A stretch of 64,000 nucleotides of DNA. It comes from Gaiella occulta. Its GTDB lineage: Bacteria; Actinomycetota; Thermoleophilia; Gaiellales; Gaiellaceae. The stretch spans positions 1 through 64,000 of the forward strand of contig NZ_QQZY01000009.1 of the NCBI RefSeq assembly GCF_003351045.1. Reading direction: 5' to 3'. Shown piece by piece: positions 1-10,459 of this stretch. The notes beneath the pieces were generated by a model. It saw nothing but the letters and a program-made list of their open reading frames with translations, was not told the DNA's origin and searched no databases. Made by a program: the position numbers and the translations under genes. Numbering within the stretch: position 1 is the first letter of the stretch; the number at the start of each line of letters is the position of its first letter.

Positions 1-201
1 CCCCCCCCCCGGAGGCCGGCGGTCGGTTGCCTCGTGCGGCGCGAGACGATGAAGCGGACGCGATTCGCTCATTCAGGTGATATCGGTGCGGGGAAGAGCG
101 GGCGTGTCCCCCGTTCGGGGCCGAAGCGCGAGCGTGCCGTCGCCGCAAGCGCCCGGGTCCAGCGAAAACGGGTCTACGGCTACGATCGGCGCCGAGACCC
201 G

Positions 202-1995
<1,794 letters not shown>

Positions 1996-2090
1996 CGGGC
2001 GGCGGTGGGCGGTCTTCCGATCACGCCCCACCGCGAGCAGGCGTCGGTGCCGCCGGTCGCGGGCGGCCGTGCCGTGCGGGAGCTCGAGCC

Positions 2091-3251
2091 GTGACCGCGA
2101 CGGGCGCTCCGGCGGCGGCTGTCCGGCACCTCTATCTCCACCTGCCGTTCTGCGCGCACCGCTGCGGGTACTGCGACTTCGTCACCGTCGTCGGGCGCGC
2201 GCAGGAGCACGGTCCCTACGTCGATGCCCTCCTCGTCGAGCTCGAGCGCGAGCGTCACGTGCTCTCGTCTCCACTGGAGACGGTCTTCCTCGGCGGCGGT
2301 ACCCCGACGTTCACGCACCTGGACGCCCTGCGCCGTGTGCTGGAGGCGCTGCCGGCTGCCGGCGAGGTGACGGTCGAAGCCAACCCCGAGACCGTCACGC
2401 CCGAGCTTGCCGCGCTGCTGCGCGAGGGCGGGGTGACGCGGGTGTCGCTCGGGGCGCAGACCTTTGCGCCGCGGCTGCTCGAGGTGCTCGAGCGTGTTTC
2501 CGGACCGGACGACGTCCGGCATGCCGTGCACACTCTACGCGATGCCTGTTTCGACAACATCTCGCTCGACCTCGTCTACGGCATCCCGGGCCAGGAGCCC
2601 GCCGACCTCGATCGCGATCTCGCGGAGGCGCTCGCGCTCGCGCCCGAGCACCTCTCCTGCTACGAGCTCGAGGCGAAGCCCGGCACGCGCTTCACACACG
2701 CCTTCGGGGACGAGCTCGCGCGCCAGGCCGAGGCGATGGAGGGGTACTTCGAGCACGTCGTCGAGACGCTCACGGGGGCCGGCTACCGCTGGTACGAGAC
2801 GGCGAACTTCTGCCTCGACGGCGGGCGGGCGGGTGGGCGCGACCTCCGCGCTCGGCACAATCTCGGCATCTGGCGCGGGCGCAGCTACCTCGGCGTCGGT
2901 ATCGGGGCGGTGTCGACGCTCGCGGGCGTGCGACGGCGCAACCTGCCCTCGCTCGGGCGCTACGTCGGGGCGCTGCGGGCCGGCGAGTCGCCTCCCCGGG
3001 AGGTCGAGGAGCTCGACGCCGCGACGAAGGCGCGGGAGCGGCTCATGCTCGGGCTACGCCTCGACGAGCCGCTGCTTCGCGCGGGCCTGGAGGAGGCAAT
3101 CGACGAGCGAGCGCTCGAGCGGCTCGTCGCCGGCGGGCTCGTCGAGCGCGTCGGTGTCCGGTCCGGCACCGTGCTCGACGAGCAGGCGCTGCGGCTTACG
3201 CGGCGCGGACGGTTCCTCGGCGGCGGCGTGACGGCCGAGCTGCTCGCCTGA
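2091..3251 (+). CDS. hemW: Heme chaperone HemW (radical SAM, coproporphyrinogen oxidase-like)
   Basis: A 386-residue radical SAM protein of the HemN/HemW family. HemW inserts heme into respiratory proteins and usually lacks coproporphyrinogen dehydrogenase activity. The 4Fe-4S motif CAHRCGYC sits near residue 20, and the SAM-binding GGGTPT motif follows near residue 70. The GTG at 2091 was chosen because GGGAG lies 8 bases upstream and the start puts the radical SAM core at the usual distance from the N-terminus. The long upstream extension of the frame overlaps lepA and has no family similarity. The short N-terminus before the cysteine cluster, and the length, favour HemW over true HemN. Confidence 0.9.
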   Translation: MTATGAPAAAVRHLYLHLPFCAHRCGYCDFVTVVGRAQEHGPYVDALLVELERERHVLSSPLETVFLGGGTPTFTHLDALRRVLEALPAAGEVTVEANPETVTPELAALLREGGVTRVSLGAQTFAPRLLEVLERVSGPDDVRHAVHTLRDACFDNISLDLVYGIPGQEPADLDRDLAEALALAPEHLSCYELEAKPGTRFTHAFGDELARQAEAMEGYFEHVVETLTGAGYRWYETANFCLDGGRAGGRDLRARHNLGIWRGRSYLGVGIGAVSTLAGVRRRNLPSLGRYVGALRAGESPPREVEELDAATKARERLMLGLRLDEPLLRAGLEEAIDERALERLVAGGLVERVGVRSGTVLDEQALRLTRRGRFLGGGVTAELLA

Positions 3252-3327
3252 GCCCGAGCCGGCCGCGAACGCGACGGGTCACGAGCCGCTGCGACGGCCT
3301 CCTGCCGGGGGTACGATCGGTGGCGAG

Positions 3328-4359
3328 ATGGAGCAGATCTCCTCCCGCAAGCGCGAGATTCTGCGGCGGCTCGTCGAGGAGTACGTGGCGACCGGCCAGC
3401 CCGTCGGCTCGAAGGCGCTCGTCGAGCGCTCCGGCATCGACGTGTCCTCGTCGACCGTGCGCAACGAGCTCGCCGAGCTGGAGAGCCTCGGCCTGCTCAC
3501 GCACCCGCACACCTCCGCCGGTCGTGTGCCGACCGAGGGCGGCTACCGGCTCTACGCGGAGGAGCTCGTCGACACGCTCGACGGGCGGACCGAGACGCTG
3601 CCCTTCGAGATCGCGGAGATGCGCAACGAGCTCGAGGCGGCGCTCCGGTCGACGACCGAGACGCTCTCCCAGGCGACGCGGCTGCTCGCGCTCGTCTCGG
3701 CGCCGGCGCTGGGCTCGGCATCCGTGCGCCACGTCGATGTGCTCCAGCTCCAGCCGCGTGCCGTGATCGTCGTCGTGATCACGTCCACCGGCGGGGTCAC
3801 GAAACGGGTGTTCGAGCTCGAGGAGCCCGCCGACCCCGGCCTCGTCGAATGGGCGCGCACGTATCTGGAGGAGCAGGTGATCGGCCTCGCCCTCGGCTCG
3901 AGCACGCTGCGCCGCCGGCTCGAGGAGCCCGCGCTGCCGTGGCGCGAGCGCTCGTTCCTCGCGCGGCTGCGGCCGGCGTTCGTCGATGCGGTCGCCGACG
4001 ACGGGCCCCAGCTGTTCGTCGGCGGTGCCGCCGGCCTGCTCGGAGACGCGCGCGGGGCCGAGCTCGATGCCTGTCAGCGTCTGCTCGACGTCCTCGAGCG
4101 GCGCGCGGCGGTGCTCGCACTGCTCTCCGATGCTCTCGATCCGCGCCGCACCGTCGTGCGCGTCGGCCCCGAGGTCGACGGCGGGCAGCTGCACGACGTC
4201 TCCTATGTCGGCGCCACCTATGGGCTCGCAAGCCGCTCGCTGGGATCGGTTGCGCTGCTCGGCCCCCTGCGCATGGACTACGAGAAGGCGATCCGCACGG
4301 TGCGTGCCGCGGCGTTCGAGCTGTCGCGGCTCGTCGAGGACGTGTACGAGGGAGTCTGA
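3328..4359 (+). CDS. hrcA: Heat-inducible transcription repressor HrcA
   Basis: A 343-residue HrcA-family repressor, which normally binds CIRCE operators upstream of groE/dnaK genes. The N-terminal winged-helix region is clear ([22 protein letters not shown], then [18 protein letters not shown] and the [15 protein letters not shown] signature). The C-terminal GAF-like regulatory domain ends in [30 protein letters not shown], diagnostic of HrcA. dnaJ follows 22 bases later, the classic hrcA-dnaJ pairing. A TACGAT -10 hexamer lies at 3312-3317, 10 bases before the ATG. I see no CIRCE inverted repeat (TTAGCACTC-N9-GAGTGCTAA) upstream, so autoregulation through CIRCE is not supported by this sequence. 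Confidence 0.96.
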   Translation: MEQISSRKREILRRLVEEYVATGQPVGSKALVERSGIDVSSSTVRNELAELESLGLLTHPHTSAGRVPTEGGYRLYAEELVDTLDGRTETLPFEIAEMRNELEAALRSTTETLSQATRLLALVSAPALGSASVRHVDVLQLQPRAVIVVVITSTGGVTKRVFELEEPADPGLVEWARTYLEEQVIGLALGSSTLRRRLEEPALPWRERSFLARLRPAFVDAVADDGPQLFVGGAAGLLGDARGAELDACQRLLDVLERRAAVLALLSDALDPRRTVVRVGPEVDGGQLHDVSYVGATYGLASRSLGSVALLGPLRMDYEKAIRTVRAAAFELSRLVEDVYEGV

Positions 4360-4381
4360 TCCCGCCGCTACCCTCGAGGCG

Positions 4382-5509
4382 ATGGCAACCGCAGAGCGCG
4401 ACTACTACGAGATCCTCGGCGTCGAGCGTGGGGCGAGCGACGGCGAGATCAAGAAGGCGTTTCGCAGGCTCGCCCGCGAGCTCCATCCCGACGTCTCCGA
4501 GGCTCCCGATGCCGAGGAGCGCTTCCGCGAGGCGGCCGAGGCGTACGAGGTGCTGTCCGACCCCGAGCGCCGCGCCACCTACGACCGCTTCGGGCGCGAG
4601 GGCCTGCGCGGCCGCGGCTTCACGCCGGGCGATTTCGACCTCGGCAGCCTCTCGGACATCTTCGGGGCCTTCTTCGGCGAGGCGTTCTTCGGCCAGGGGA
4701 GGCAGGCGAGCCGGGCGCGGCCCGGCCGTGGAGCCGATGTCGCGGCGGTGGCGGAGATCGCTCTCGCCGACGCGTTCGCCGGCTCCCGCGTGACGGTATC
4801 CGTCCGCGTCGCGCGCACGTGCGCCTCCTGCGGCGGCGACGGCGCCGAGCCGGGCACGAGACCGGTCACGTGCTCGACCTGCGGAGGCGCCGGTCGCGTG
4901 CAGCAGGTGTCGCAGAGCGTGTTCGGCCAGTTCGTCCGCAGCGCCGCCTGCCCTCGCTGCGACGGGGACGGGCGCATCGTCGAGTCGCCGTGCGCGGCGT
5001 GCGACGGCGCCGGGCGCATCCTCGAGGACCGCTCCCTCGACGTCGACGTGCCGGCCGGCATCGCCGACGGCCAGCGCATCCGGCTTCGTGGGGAGGGGCA
5101 TGCCGGCTCTCTGGGCGGACCTCCGGGCGACCTGTTCGTACAGGTGCACGTCCGGCCGCAGCCCGGGATCGAGCGGGACGGCGACGATCTGCACGCGGCC
5201 GCCGAGCTGACGATGACCCAGGCTGCGCTCGGCGCCCTCGTCACCGTCCCCGGGCCCGAGGGCGAGATCGAGCTCGAGCTGCCCGCCGGCACGCAGCCCG
5301 GCTCCGTGCACGTCCTCGAGGGGCGGGGCATGCCCTCGCTCCACGGCGGCAGGCGCGGCGACATGCACGTGCACGTACGCGTGCGCGTGCCCCGCGTGCT
5401 GACGCCCGCGCAGCGCGAGCTCGTCGAGCAGCTCGACGCGTCGCTCGGCGAGGGTGCCTACCACGCCGACGACGGGTTCTTCGGGCGCCTCAGGAACGTC
5501 TTCCGCTGA
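4382..5509 (+). CDS. dnaJ: Chaperone protein DnaJ
   Basis: A 375-residue type I DnaJ co-chaperone that stimulates DnaK ATPase. The J domain (residues 1-70) carries the HPD motif (LHPDVSE). A glycine-rich linker follows, then four zinc-finger repeats ([32 protein letters not shown]) and the C-terminal substrate-binding domain. The start at 4382 matches the MA[10 protein letters not shown] consensus; the open frame reaches further upstream but overlaps hrcA. TACCCT at 4369-4374 lies 7 bases before the ATG, so it may have its own leaderless promoter in addition to read-through from hrcA. Confidence 0.96.
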   Translation: MATAERDYYEILGVERGASDGEIKKAFRRLARELHPDVSEAPDAEERFREAAEAYEVLSDPERRATYDRFGREGLRGRGFTPGDFDLGSLSDIFGAFFGEAFFGQGRQASRARPGRGADVAAVAEIALADAFAGSRVTVSVRVARTCASCGGDGAEPGTRPVTCSTCGGAGRVQQVSQSVFGQFVRSAACPRCDGDGRIVESPCAACDGAGRILEDRSLDVDVPAGIADGQRIRLRGEGHAGSLGGPPGDLFVQVHVRPQPGIERDGDDLHAAAELTMTQAALGALVTVPGPEGEIELELPAGTQPGSVHVLEGRGMPSLHGGRRGDMHVHVRVRVPRVLTPAQRELVEQLDASLGEGAYHADDGFFGRLRNVFR

Positions 5510-5511
5510 GC

Positions 5512-6297
5512 GTGTGCGTGCGAGTGGCGGTGCGGGTGGCGGCGGCCGACGTCGAATGCGCGCGCGCGCTCGCCCTCGAGCTCGTCCCGGGCGGCCTCGA
5601 GGAGCGCGCCGCCGGCGGCGAGATCGAGCTCGGCCTCTACGTCGACGAAGGCGACGTCGGCCGGATCCGTGAGTCCTTCCCGGCGGCACGCGTCGAGCGC
5701 GTCGAGCCTGGCTGGGAGGATGCGTGGCGCGCGTTCCACCGCCCCGTCCGCGTCGGAGGGATCTGGATCGGGCCGCCCTGGGATCATCTCCCCGACGGCG
5801 AGCCGGCCGTCGTGATCGATCCGGGTCGCGCCTTCGGTACCGGCGCCCATGCGACGACCCGGCTCTGCGTCGAGCTGCTGGCGATCGCGCCGCGAGGCTC
5901 GCTGCTCGACGTGGGCTGCGGCTCCGGGGTGCTGGCGATCGCAGGGGCGCGTCTCGGCTACGGGCCCCTGCTCGCCGTCGACGACGATCCCGTTGCCGTC
6001 GAGGTGACGCGCGCGAACGCCGAGTCGAACGGCGTCGTCGTCGAGACGCGTGTGATCGACGCCCTGTCCGGGCCGCTGCCGCGGGTGGACGTCGCCGTCG
6101 CGAACATCCTGCTCGGCCCCGTCGAGCACGTGCTGTCCCGGGTCGACGCCGGATACGTGATCACGTCCGGCTACCTCGCCGGCGAGCGGCCCGCCGCGCC
6201 CGGGTGGACGTGGGTCGAGGGCCGGGAGGTGGACGGCTGGGCCGCCGACCTGCTCGTCCGTGCCGGCGGCCGCGATGCCCGCGGGGGCTGCGGGTAG
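5512..6297 (+). CDS. prmA: Ribosomal protein L11 methyltransferase (PrmA) family
   Basis: A 261-residue class I SAM-dependent methyltransferase. The SAM site reads LLDVGCGSGVLAIAGARLG, preceded by the PrmA hallmark DPGRAFGTGAHATT, and the catalytic-region motif VANILLGPV is present. PrmA trimethylates ribosomal protein L11. The GTG at 5512, two bases after the dnaJ stop, is the first start consistent with the family N-terminus; GTG codons a few positions later are also possible. The frame stays open far upstream, but that part is antisense-like shadow of dnaJ. The hrcA-dnaJ-prmA order is common in Gram-positive genomes. Confidence 0.85.
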   Translation: MCVRVAVRVAAADVECARALALELVPGGLEERAAGGEIELGLYVDEGDVGRIRESFPAARVERVEPGWEDAWRAFHRPVRVGGIWIGPPWDHLPDGEPAVVIDPGRAFGTGAHATTRLCVELLAIAPRGSLLDVGCGSGVLAIAGARLGYGPLLAVDDDPVAVEVTRANAESNGVVVETRVIDALSGPLPRVDVAVANILLGPVEHVLSRVDAGYVITSGYLAGERPAAPGWTWVEGREVDGWAADLLVRAGGRDARGGCG

Positions 6298-6399
6298 GCG
6301 CTCCGCTCCTTCGCGAGGGAGAGCGGAGGCCCGCCCGCGGGCGCTCGCCGAGCTCGGAGCGCCGGACCTCGGCCGCGAGCGTCTAATCTCAGAGGCCCG

Positions 6400-7596
6400 A
6401 TGGCGACGTTCTCTGCTCAGTTCCTCGGCTGCAAGGTCTCGTTCGCCGATCAGCAGGCGATCCGCGAACGGCTGCTCGGCGACGGCCATGTCGAGGTCGA
6501 CGGCCACGGTGACGTCGCCGTCGTCAACACGTGCTGCGTCACGCGCGAGGCGGTCGCGAAGTCGCGCCAGGCCGCCCACCGTGCCGCCCGCACCCACCGC
6601 AGGGTGTATGTCACCGGCTGCGCCGCGAATCTCGCCGTCGACGCCTTCGCCGGCCTGCCCGACAACGTCACCGTCGTGGCGGGTCGGAGCGAGGAGATCC
6701 CGGCGGCGGTCGCCGGCGACGTCGGCGCGATCGCCTGCGTCCAGGCCGAGCATCGCCTCGAGCGGGTGCGCGCGTTCGTGAAGATCCAGGACGGCTGCTC
6801 GTTCTCGTGCGCGTTCTGCGTCATCCCGCTCGTCCGCGGCGGAACGCGCAGCCGTACGGCGCAGGCGGTGCTCGGGGAGATCCGCCGTCGCGTCGAGCAG
6901 GGCCACAAGGAGATCGTGCTGACCGGCGTCAACCTCGGCTGCTTCCGCGACCGCGGGGCCGGTTACACGCTCGCCCGTCTCGTCCGTGAGGCGGGCGCGA
7001 TCGCCGGGGTCGAGCGCCTGCGCCTCTCGTCGATCGAGATCAACCACGTCGACGGCGATCTCGTCGCCGCGCTGCGCGAGACGCCCACCGTGTCCCGGCA
7101 CCTGCACGTTCCGCTCCAGTCCGGCGACGACGCGGTGCTCGCGGCGATGGGACGCCGCTACCGGGTCGCGTCGTATCTTGCGAAGCTGGAGCCGCTCGGC
7201 GACTTCAACCTCACGACCGACGTGATCGTCGGCTTCCCGGCCGAGGACGAGCGGGCGTTCGCGAACACCCTCGACGCCGTCGAGCGCGCGGGCATCACCA
7301 AGGTGCACGTGTTCCCGTACTCGCCGCGCCCGGGAACGAAGACGGCCGCGTACGACCCTGTCCCGGCCGCCGTCAAGCGCGAACGCGGCGCCCGCTTGCG
7401 GGCCGCCTCGGGAGCCGCCTGCCGTGCCCGCTGGGAGCGCCGTGTCGGCAGCGAGGACATCGTGCTCGTCGACCGGCCCGGCCGCGGCTACGCGGACGAC
7501 TACACCCCCTGGCTGCTCGACGCGCCCGTCGGCGCGCTCGTGCGCGCACGGGCGACAGGGGTCTGCGAGGAGGGGGTGCTTGCCGTTGCCGCCTGA
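6400..7596 (+). CDS. mtaB: tRNA t6A37 methylthiotransferase (MtaB-like radical SAM)
   Basis: A 398-residue methylthiotransferase of the MiaB/MtaB/RimO family. The N-terminal UPF0004 domain has LGCKVS, NTCCVT and TGCAA cysteines for the auxiliary cluster. The radical SAM cluster CSFSCAFC is near residue 133, and HVPLQSGDD and VIVGFPAE motifs follow. The MtaB-type LGCKVS (rather than GCQMN) points to 2-methylthio-t6A formation. This fits the t6A synthesis genes at the far end of the window. A TAATCT -10 hexamer at 6384-6389 lies 10 bases before the ATG. The downstream HIT gene overlaps its 3' end. Confidence 0.88.
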   Translation: MATFSAQFLGCKVSFADQQAIRERLLGDGHVEVDGHGDVAVVNTCCVTREAVAKSRQAAHRAARTHRRVYVTGCAANLAVDAFAGLPDNVTVVAGRSEEIPAAVAGDVGAIACVQAEHRLERVRAFVKIQDGCSFSCAFCVIPLVRGGTRSRTAQAVLGEIRRRVEQGHKEIVLTGVNLGCFRDRGAGYTLARLVREAGAIAGVERLRLSSIEINHVDGDLVAALRETPTVSRHLHVPLQSGDDAVLAAMGRRYRVASYLAKLEPLGDFNLTTDVIVGFPAEDERAFANTLDAVERAGITKVHVFPYSPRPGTKTAAYDPVPAAVKRERGARLRAASGAACRARWERRVGSEDIVLVDRPGRGYADDYTPWLLDAPVGALVRARATGVCEEGVLAVAA

Positions 7597-7918
7597 CGAC
7601 TGCCTCTTCTGCAGGATCGTCGCCGCGGGCGACCATGTGCACGCGGCGGACGGCTTCGTCGCCGTCCGCGACATCGCGCCCGCCGCCGACACGCACCTGC
7701 TCGTCCTGCCCGAACGGCACGTCGACACCTTCCGCGACGTTGCCGCGTTTTCCGACGAGGAAGCCGGCCGCATGCTCCGCTTCATCGCCGAGACCGCCGC
7801 ACGCGCCGGTCTCACCGACTACCGTGTGGTCGTCAACGTCGGACCGGGCGGGGGCCAGACCGTCTTCCATCTCCACTGGCACGTGCTCGGGGGCGCCCGC
7901 CTTCCCGGGTTCCATTGA
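7580..7918 (+). CDS. HIT family nucleotide hydrolase/transferase
   Basis: A roughly 112-residue histidine-triad protein, likely hydrolysing nucleoside phosphoramidates or related adenylates. It starts with the typical DDCLFCRIV and ends with the triad HLHWHVLGG. The start is TTG: an AGGAGG at 7568-7573 lies inside the end of mtaB, 6 bases before the TTG at 7580 (a second TTG at 7586 is possible). No ATG or GTG fits in this frame between the ribosome-binding site and the conserved CLFC. Translational coupling to mtaB (17-base overlap) and to yqeY downstream is likely. Confidence 0.88.
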   Translation: MPLPPDDCLFCRIVAAGDHVHAADGFVAVRDIAPAADTHLLVLPERHVDTFRDVAAFSDEEAGRMLRFIAETAARAGLTDYRVVVNVGPGGGQTVFHLHWHVLGGARLPGFH

Positions 7919-7944
7919 CCGCCGCGCAGGAGCAGACTATCCCC

Positions 7945-8388
7945 ATGAACCTCATTCCCCGCATCGAGGAAGAGCTGAAGCAGGCACGCCTGTCGCGCGA
8001 CGACGACCGCCGCGACGCGCTCGCGCTCATCCTCTCGAGCCTGAGGTCGGCGCAGAAGGAGCTGCAGCGCCACCTCACCGAGGACGAGGAGCTGCAGGTG
8101 CTGCAGAGAGAGCGCAAGAAGCGGGTCGAGGCGTTCGAGGCATACGAGAAGGCCGGTCGCGAGGAGCAGGCCGACAGGGAGGACTTCGAGCTCGAGGTGC
8201 TCGAGGAGTTCATGCCGGACCCGCTCAGCGAGGAGGAGATCGAGGAGATCGTCGACGACGTGATCGCGGAGGTCGGCGCCACCTCGATTCGCGACCTCGG
8301 ACGCGTGATGGCGGACGTGATGCCGCAGGTGTCCGGCCGCGCGGACGGCTCGCAGGTGAGCCAGCTCGTCCGCGAGAAGCTCGCCTAG
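7945..8388 (+). CDS. GatB/YqeY domain protein
   Basis: A 147-residue YqeY-family protein, related to the tail domain of the GatB amidotransferase subunit and thought to bind tRNA; its precise role is unsettled. It is helical and charged, with KKRVEAFEAYEKAGREE and the conserved E-x-LEEFMPDPLSEEEI near the middle. The ATG at 7945 gives the usual family length (about 147-150) and has AGGAG about 11 bases upstream. An in-frame TTG at 7915 overlapping the HIT stop is a less likely start. It is the last gene of the mtaB-HIT-yqeY run. Confidence 0.9.
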   Translation: MNLIPRIEEELKQARLSRDDDRRDALALILSSLRSAQKELQRHLTEDEELQVLQRERKKRVEAFEAYEKAGREEQADREDFELEVLEEFMPDPLSEEEIEEIVDDVIAEVGATSIRDLGRVMADVMPQVSGRADGSQVSQLVREKLA

Positions 8389-8413
8389 ACCCGCCTCGAG
8401 CTTCCATGCGAGG

Positions 8414-9130
8414 CTAGCGGACGTGCCTCGCGATCGCGAGTGCCTCGGCCTTCGACACGTCGCCCTCGAGCCTGAGCGTGACACCGTCGCTCGCCCAGAT
8501 CAGCACACCGCCGCGCACGCGAACCGTGCGCTCGAGCCACGGGCCGTCCGGCGCCGCGACGCGGACGACGTGGTCGGCCCCTTCCACCCACAGCCCGCGC
8601 CGTCCGGCGACGTCCACCGGCTCGATCAGGGTCGCCGGCCCGACCGTCTTCTCGAGCAGCCCCGGCACGCCGCTCACGACCTCGGTCAGGACGATGCGCC
8701 GCTCGCAGCACCAGACCAGCGAGACGATGCCACCGCCCGCCCGGTCGAGGTAGACGGTCGCCGGAGGACGCCCGGTCGCCGTTCTCGGTAGCCGGATCCG
8801 GAACGGTACGAATCGCGAGGCCTCGTCGAGCGAAACCGGACGGCCGAACGGCACGAGCCGGGCGGCCGCCGTGGGCGGCGCCTCGTCCAGGCGCACGATC
8901 TCGACGCTCCCGACCCGGAACAGCGCCCGGAAGGCGCTGCGGGCGCCGGGGGAGAGCGCGAGACCGGCGGCGATGCCGGCTGCGATCGCGACGAGGACGA
9001 TCGCGACGCGCATCCGCCGCGCGCGGCGGGACACGGGGCGCTCGCGGCTGATCGCGGCGAGCAGCTCGGGCGTGGGGGGGAACTCGATCTCCTCGGCGAG
9101 CGCCGTGAGCGTGGCGTGCAGGTCGTTCAC
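8414..9130 (-). CDS. Single-pass membrane protein, probable anti-sigma partner of the ECF sigma factor
   Basis: A 238-residue protein that I do not recognise by family. It has a short cytoplasmic N-terminus (about 40 residues), one hydrophobic segment (IVLVAIAAGIAAGLAL, about residues 44-62), and a large extracytoplasmic beta-rich domain ending in SKAEALAIARHVR, reminiscent of DUF4367-type domains. Its GTG start overlaps the TGA of the sigma gene (GTGA arrangement), so the two are translationally coupled. This topology and linkage are those of an anti-sigma factor, but no HxxxCxxC zinc anti-sigma motif is visible, so the role is inferred from context. Confidence 0.75.
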   Translation of the reverse strand: MNDLHATLTALAEEIEFPPTPELLAAISRERPVSRRARRMRVAIVLVAIAAGIAAGLALSPGARSAFRALFRVGSVEIVRLDEAPPTAAARLVPFGRPVSLDEASRFVPFRIRLPRTATGRPPATVYLDRAGGGIVSLVWCCERRIVLTEVVSGVPGLLEKTVGPATLIEPVDVAGRRGLWVEGADHVVRVAAPDGPWLERTVRVRGGVLIWASDGVTLRLEGDVSKAEALAIARHVR

Positions 9131-9672
9131 ATCGTCTCCCGGAGCCGGTCGAGGGCGCGCGACAGCCGCGACTTGACGGTGCCGCGCCGGATGCCGAGCA
9201 CGACCGCGCTCTCTTCCTCGCTGAGGCCGAGGAAGTAGCGGCAGGCGACGACGAGCCGCTGCTCGTCTGCGAGCGCCTCGACGGCGCGCAGAACGCGGGC
9301 ACGCTCCTCGGCGGCCACGAGCACCCCCTCGGGGGACGGAGCCGCGTCCCCCGAGAGAGCCTCTGCCGCCGCCCGCAGCACGAGCGACTCGCGGCGGCCG
9401 GCCGAGCGGCGGCGGTTGCGCGCCTCGTTCGCCACGATCGCGAGCAGCCACGGGCGAAACGGCGCTTCGCGGCGGAACCGGGCGAGCGAGCGGAAGGCCT
9501 TGACGAGCCCGTCCTGCGCGGCCTCTTGCGCGTCGGCGGCGTTGCGCGTGATCAGGAATGCGGTTCGGAAGGCGATCTCCTCGTGCGGTCGGACGAGCTG
9601 TGCGAACGCGTCGGCGTCGCCCCGCTGCGCGCGCGCGACGACGTCGTGCTCTGCTGGTGGCCGGCTCGCCAC
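9127..9672 (-). CDS. RNA polymerase sigma factor, ECF (sigma-70) family
   Basis: A 181-residue ECF sigma factor. Region 2 spans about residues 8-85 (RGDADAFAQLV, EAAQDGLVKAFRSLARFR, PFRPWLLAIVANEARNRRR). Region 4 spans about 115-175 (LADEQRLVVACRYFLGLSEEESAVVLGIRRGTVKSRLSRALDRLRE). There is no room for region 3, as expected for ECF factors. The GTG at 9672 is preferred because it sits about 9 bases below a GGTGTAG element at 9681-9687, close to the predicted transcription start. A GTG at 9681 overlaps that element. It should be autoregulated from the mirrored promoter at 9681-9707. Confidence 0.9.
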   Translation of the reverse strand: MASRPPAEHDVVARAQRGDADAFAQLVRPHEEIAFRTAFLITRNAADAQEAAQDGLVKAFRSLARFRREAPFRPWLLAIVANEARNRRRSAGRRESLVLRAAAEALSGDAAPSPEGVLVAAEERARVLRAVEALADEQRLVVACRYFLGLSEEESAVVLGIRRGTVKSRLSRALDRLRETM

Positions 9673-9680
9673 ACCACCCA

Positions 9681-9707
9681 CTACACCGGCGCGGGCCGCC
9701 GGGTTCC
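9681..9707 (-). promoter_or_regulatory. Predicted ECF-type promoter of the sigma gene
   Basis: Read on the minus strand, GGAACC (9707-9702) is followed by 14 bases and then GGTGTAG (9687-9681). GGAAC is the classic ECF -35 core. The identical element with identical 14-base spacing occurs in the opposite orientation at 9721-9747. Confidence 0.65.
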
Positions 9708-9720
9708 CTCGCGGTCGAGG

Positions 9721-9747
9721 GGAACCGCGCAGCCACCGGCGGTGTAG
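9721..9747 (+). promoter_or_regulatory. Predicted ECF-type promoter of the divergent exported-protein gene
   Basis: GGAACC (9721-9726), 14 bases, then GGTGTAG (9741-9747) on the plus strand, matching exactly the element driving the sigma gene. The ATG at 9776 follows with a GAGAGAGGAG ribosome-binding site at 9761-9770. Confidence 0.65.
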
Positions 9748-9775
9748 ACGAGGCGACCCACGAGAGAGGAGTCGA

Positions 9776-10408
9776 ATGATGGCACGCTCGCTCACGCTCG
9801 CAGTCCTGGCCCTCACGGCCGCGCTCCTCGCCCTGCCCGCCGTCGCCGCGGCGAAGGGGCCGAGCGCGGCCCGCATCGAGGGCCCGGGGCTCGCCTCGCC
9901 GCTCGTTCTCACCGGTTTCGGCGAGGACGGCACGGGGCCGCTCGGAGCCCTCACGATCGAGGGCGGATTCTTCGCAACCACGTTCGGACAGGTGCCGGAC
10001 GCGCGCCTCCCGGGCAGGCCGGCGGGCGACCTCGGGCCCCGCTACAGCGTCGACTACACCGTGCCCGCCGGCGAGTCCGAGCCCGGCCACGTCGCGCAGG
10101 ACCTGTACCCGTACGCCGCGGGAGGGCCCGTTCTCTACCTCGCGCCGGGGCAGCGGATGTTCGCCGGCGGCGAGACCGTGGGCGGATGGATCCGCGGCTC
10201 GGAGACGCTGCGTGCCGCTCTCGTCACGGCCGGCTTGCCCGCGAGCGCGCCGGGCGTGGGCTCGAGCCCCCGGCTCGACGAGCCGCTCCTCGTCGGCGGC
10301 GGCCTCGTCGCGCTGCTCGCGCTCGCAGGGGTGCTCGCGGTGGTCGCACGCCGACGTGGGCGTCAGCAGGCGGGATCCGACGCGCGGCGGGAGGCGACCT
10401 CCGCGTAG
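9776..10408 (+). CDS. Exported, C-terminally membrane-anchored protein of unknown function (ECF regulon member)
   Basis: A 210-residue protein with an N-terminal Sec-type signal (residues 1-26, ending LPAVAAAKG) and a hydrophobic C-terminal segment (GGGLVALLALAGVLAVVA, about 178-196) followed by Arg-rich residues. The bulk should therefore lie outside the membrane, anchored at the C-terminus. I recognise no family. There is a strong ribosome-binding site (AGAGAGGAG) 5-6 bases before the ATG at 9776. It is divergent from the sigma factor and carries the same GGAACC-N14-GGTGTAG promoter, so it is probably a direct target of that sigma factor, perhaps part of the envelope signal it monitors. Confidence 0.8.
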   Translation: MMARSLTLAVLALTAALLALPAVAAAKGPSAARIEGPGLASPLVLTGFGEDGTGPLGALTIEGGFFATTFGQVPDARLPGRPAGDLGPRYSVDYTVPAGESEPGHVAQDLYPYAAGGPVLYLAPGQRMFAGGETVGGWIRGSETLRAALVTAGLPASAPGVGSSPRLDEPLLVGGGLVALLALAGVLAVVARRRGRQQAGSDARREATSA

Positions 10409-10423
10409 CCGGCCTCGAACGGA

Positions 10424-10439
10424 CTCCCCCATTGGGGAG
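10424..10439. terminator. Short hairpin between convergent genes
   Basis: CTCCCC, a 4-base loop, then GGGGAG: a perfect 6-bp stem between the convergent stops at 10408 and 10460. No T-run follows on either side, so termination is only a suggestion. Confidence 0.3.
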
Positions 10440-10459
10440 CGAGGCTCCCTCTTGGAACG

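Noticed and set aside
1-10. Run of ten C at the left edge
   Set aside because: A short homopolymer at the window border. It could be natural or an assembly feature and supports no functional claim.
3252-3327. Search for a CIRCE operator ahead of hrcA
   Set aside because: No TTAGCACTC/GAGTGCTAA pair or recognisable degenerate form is present in this gap.
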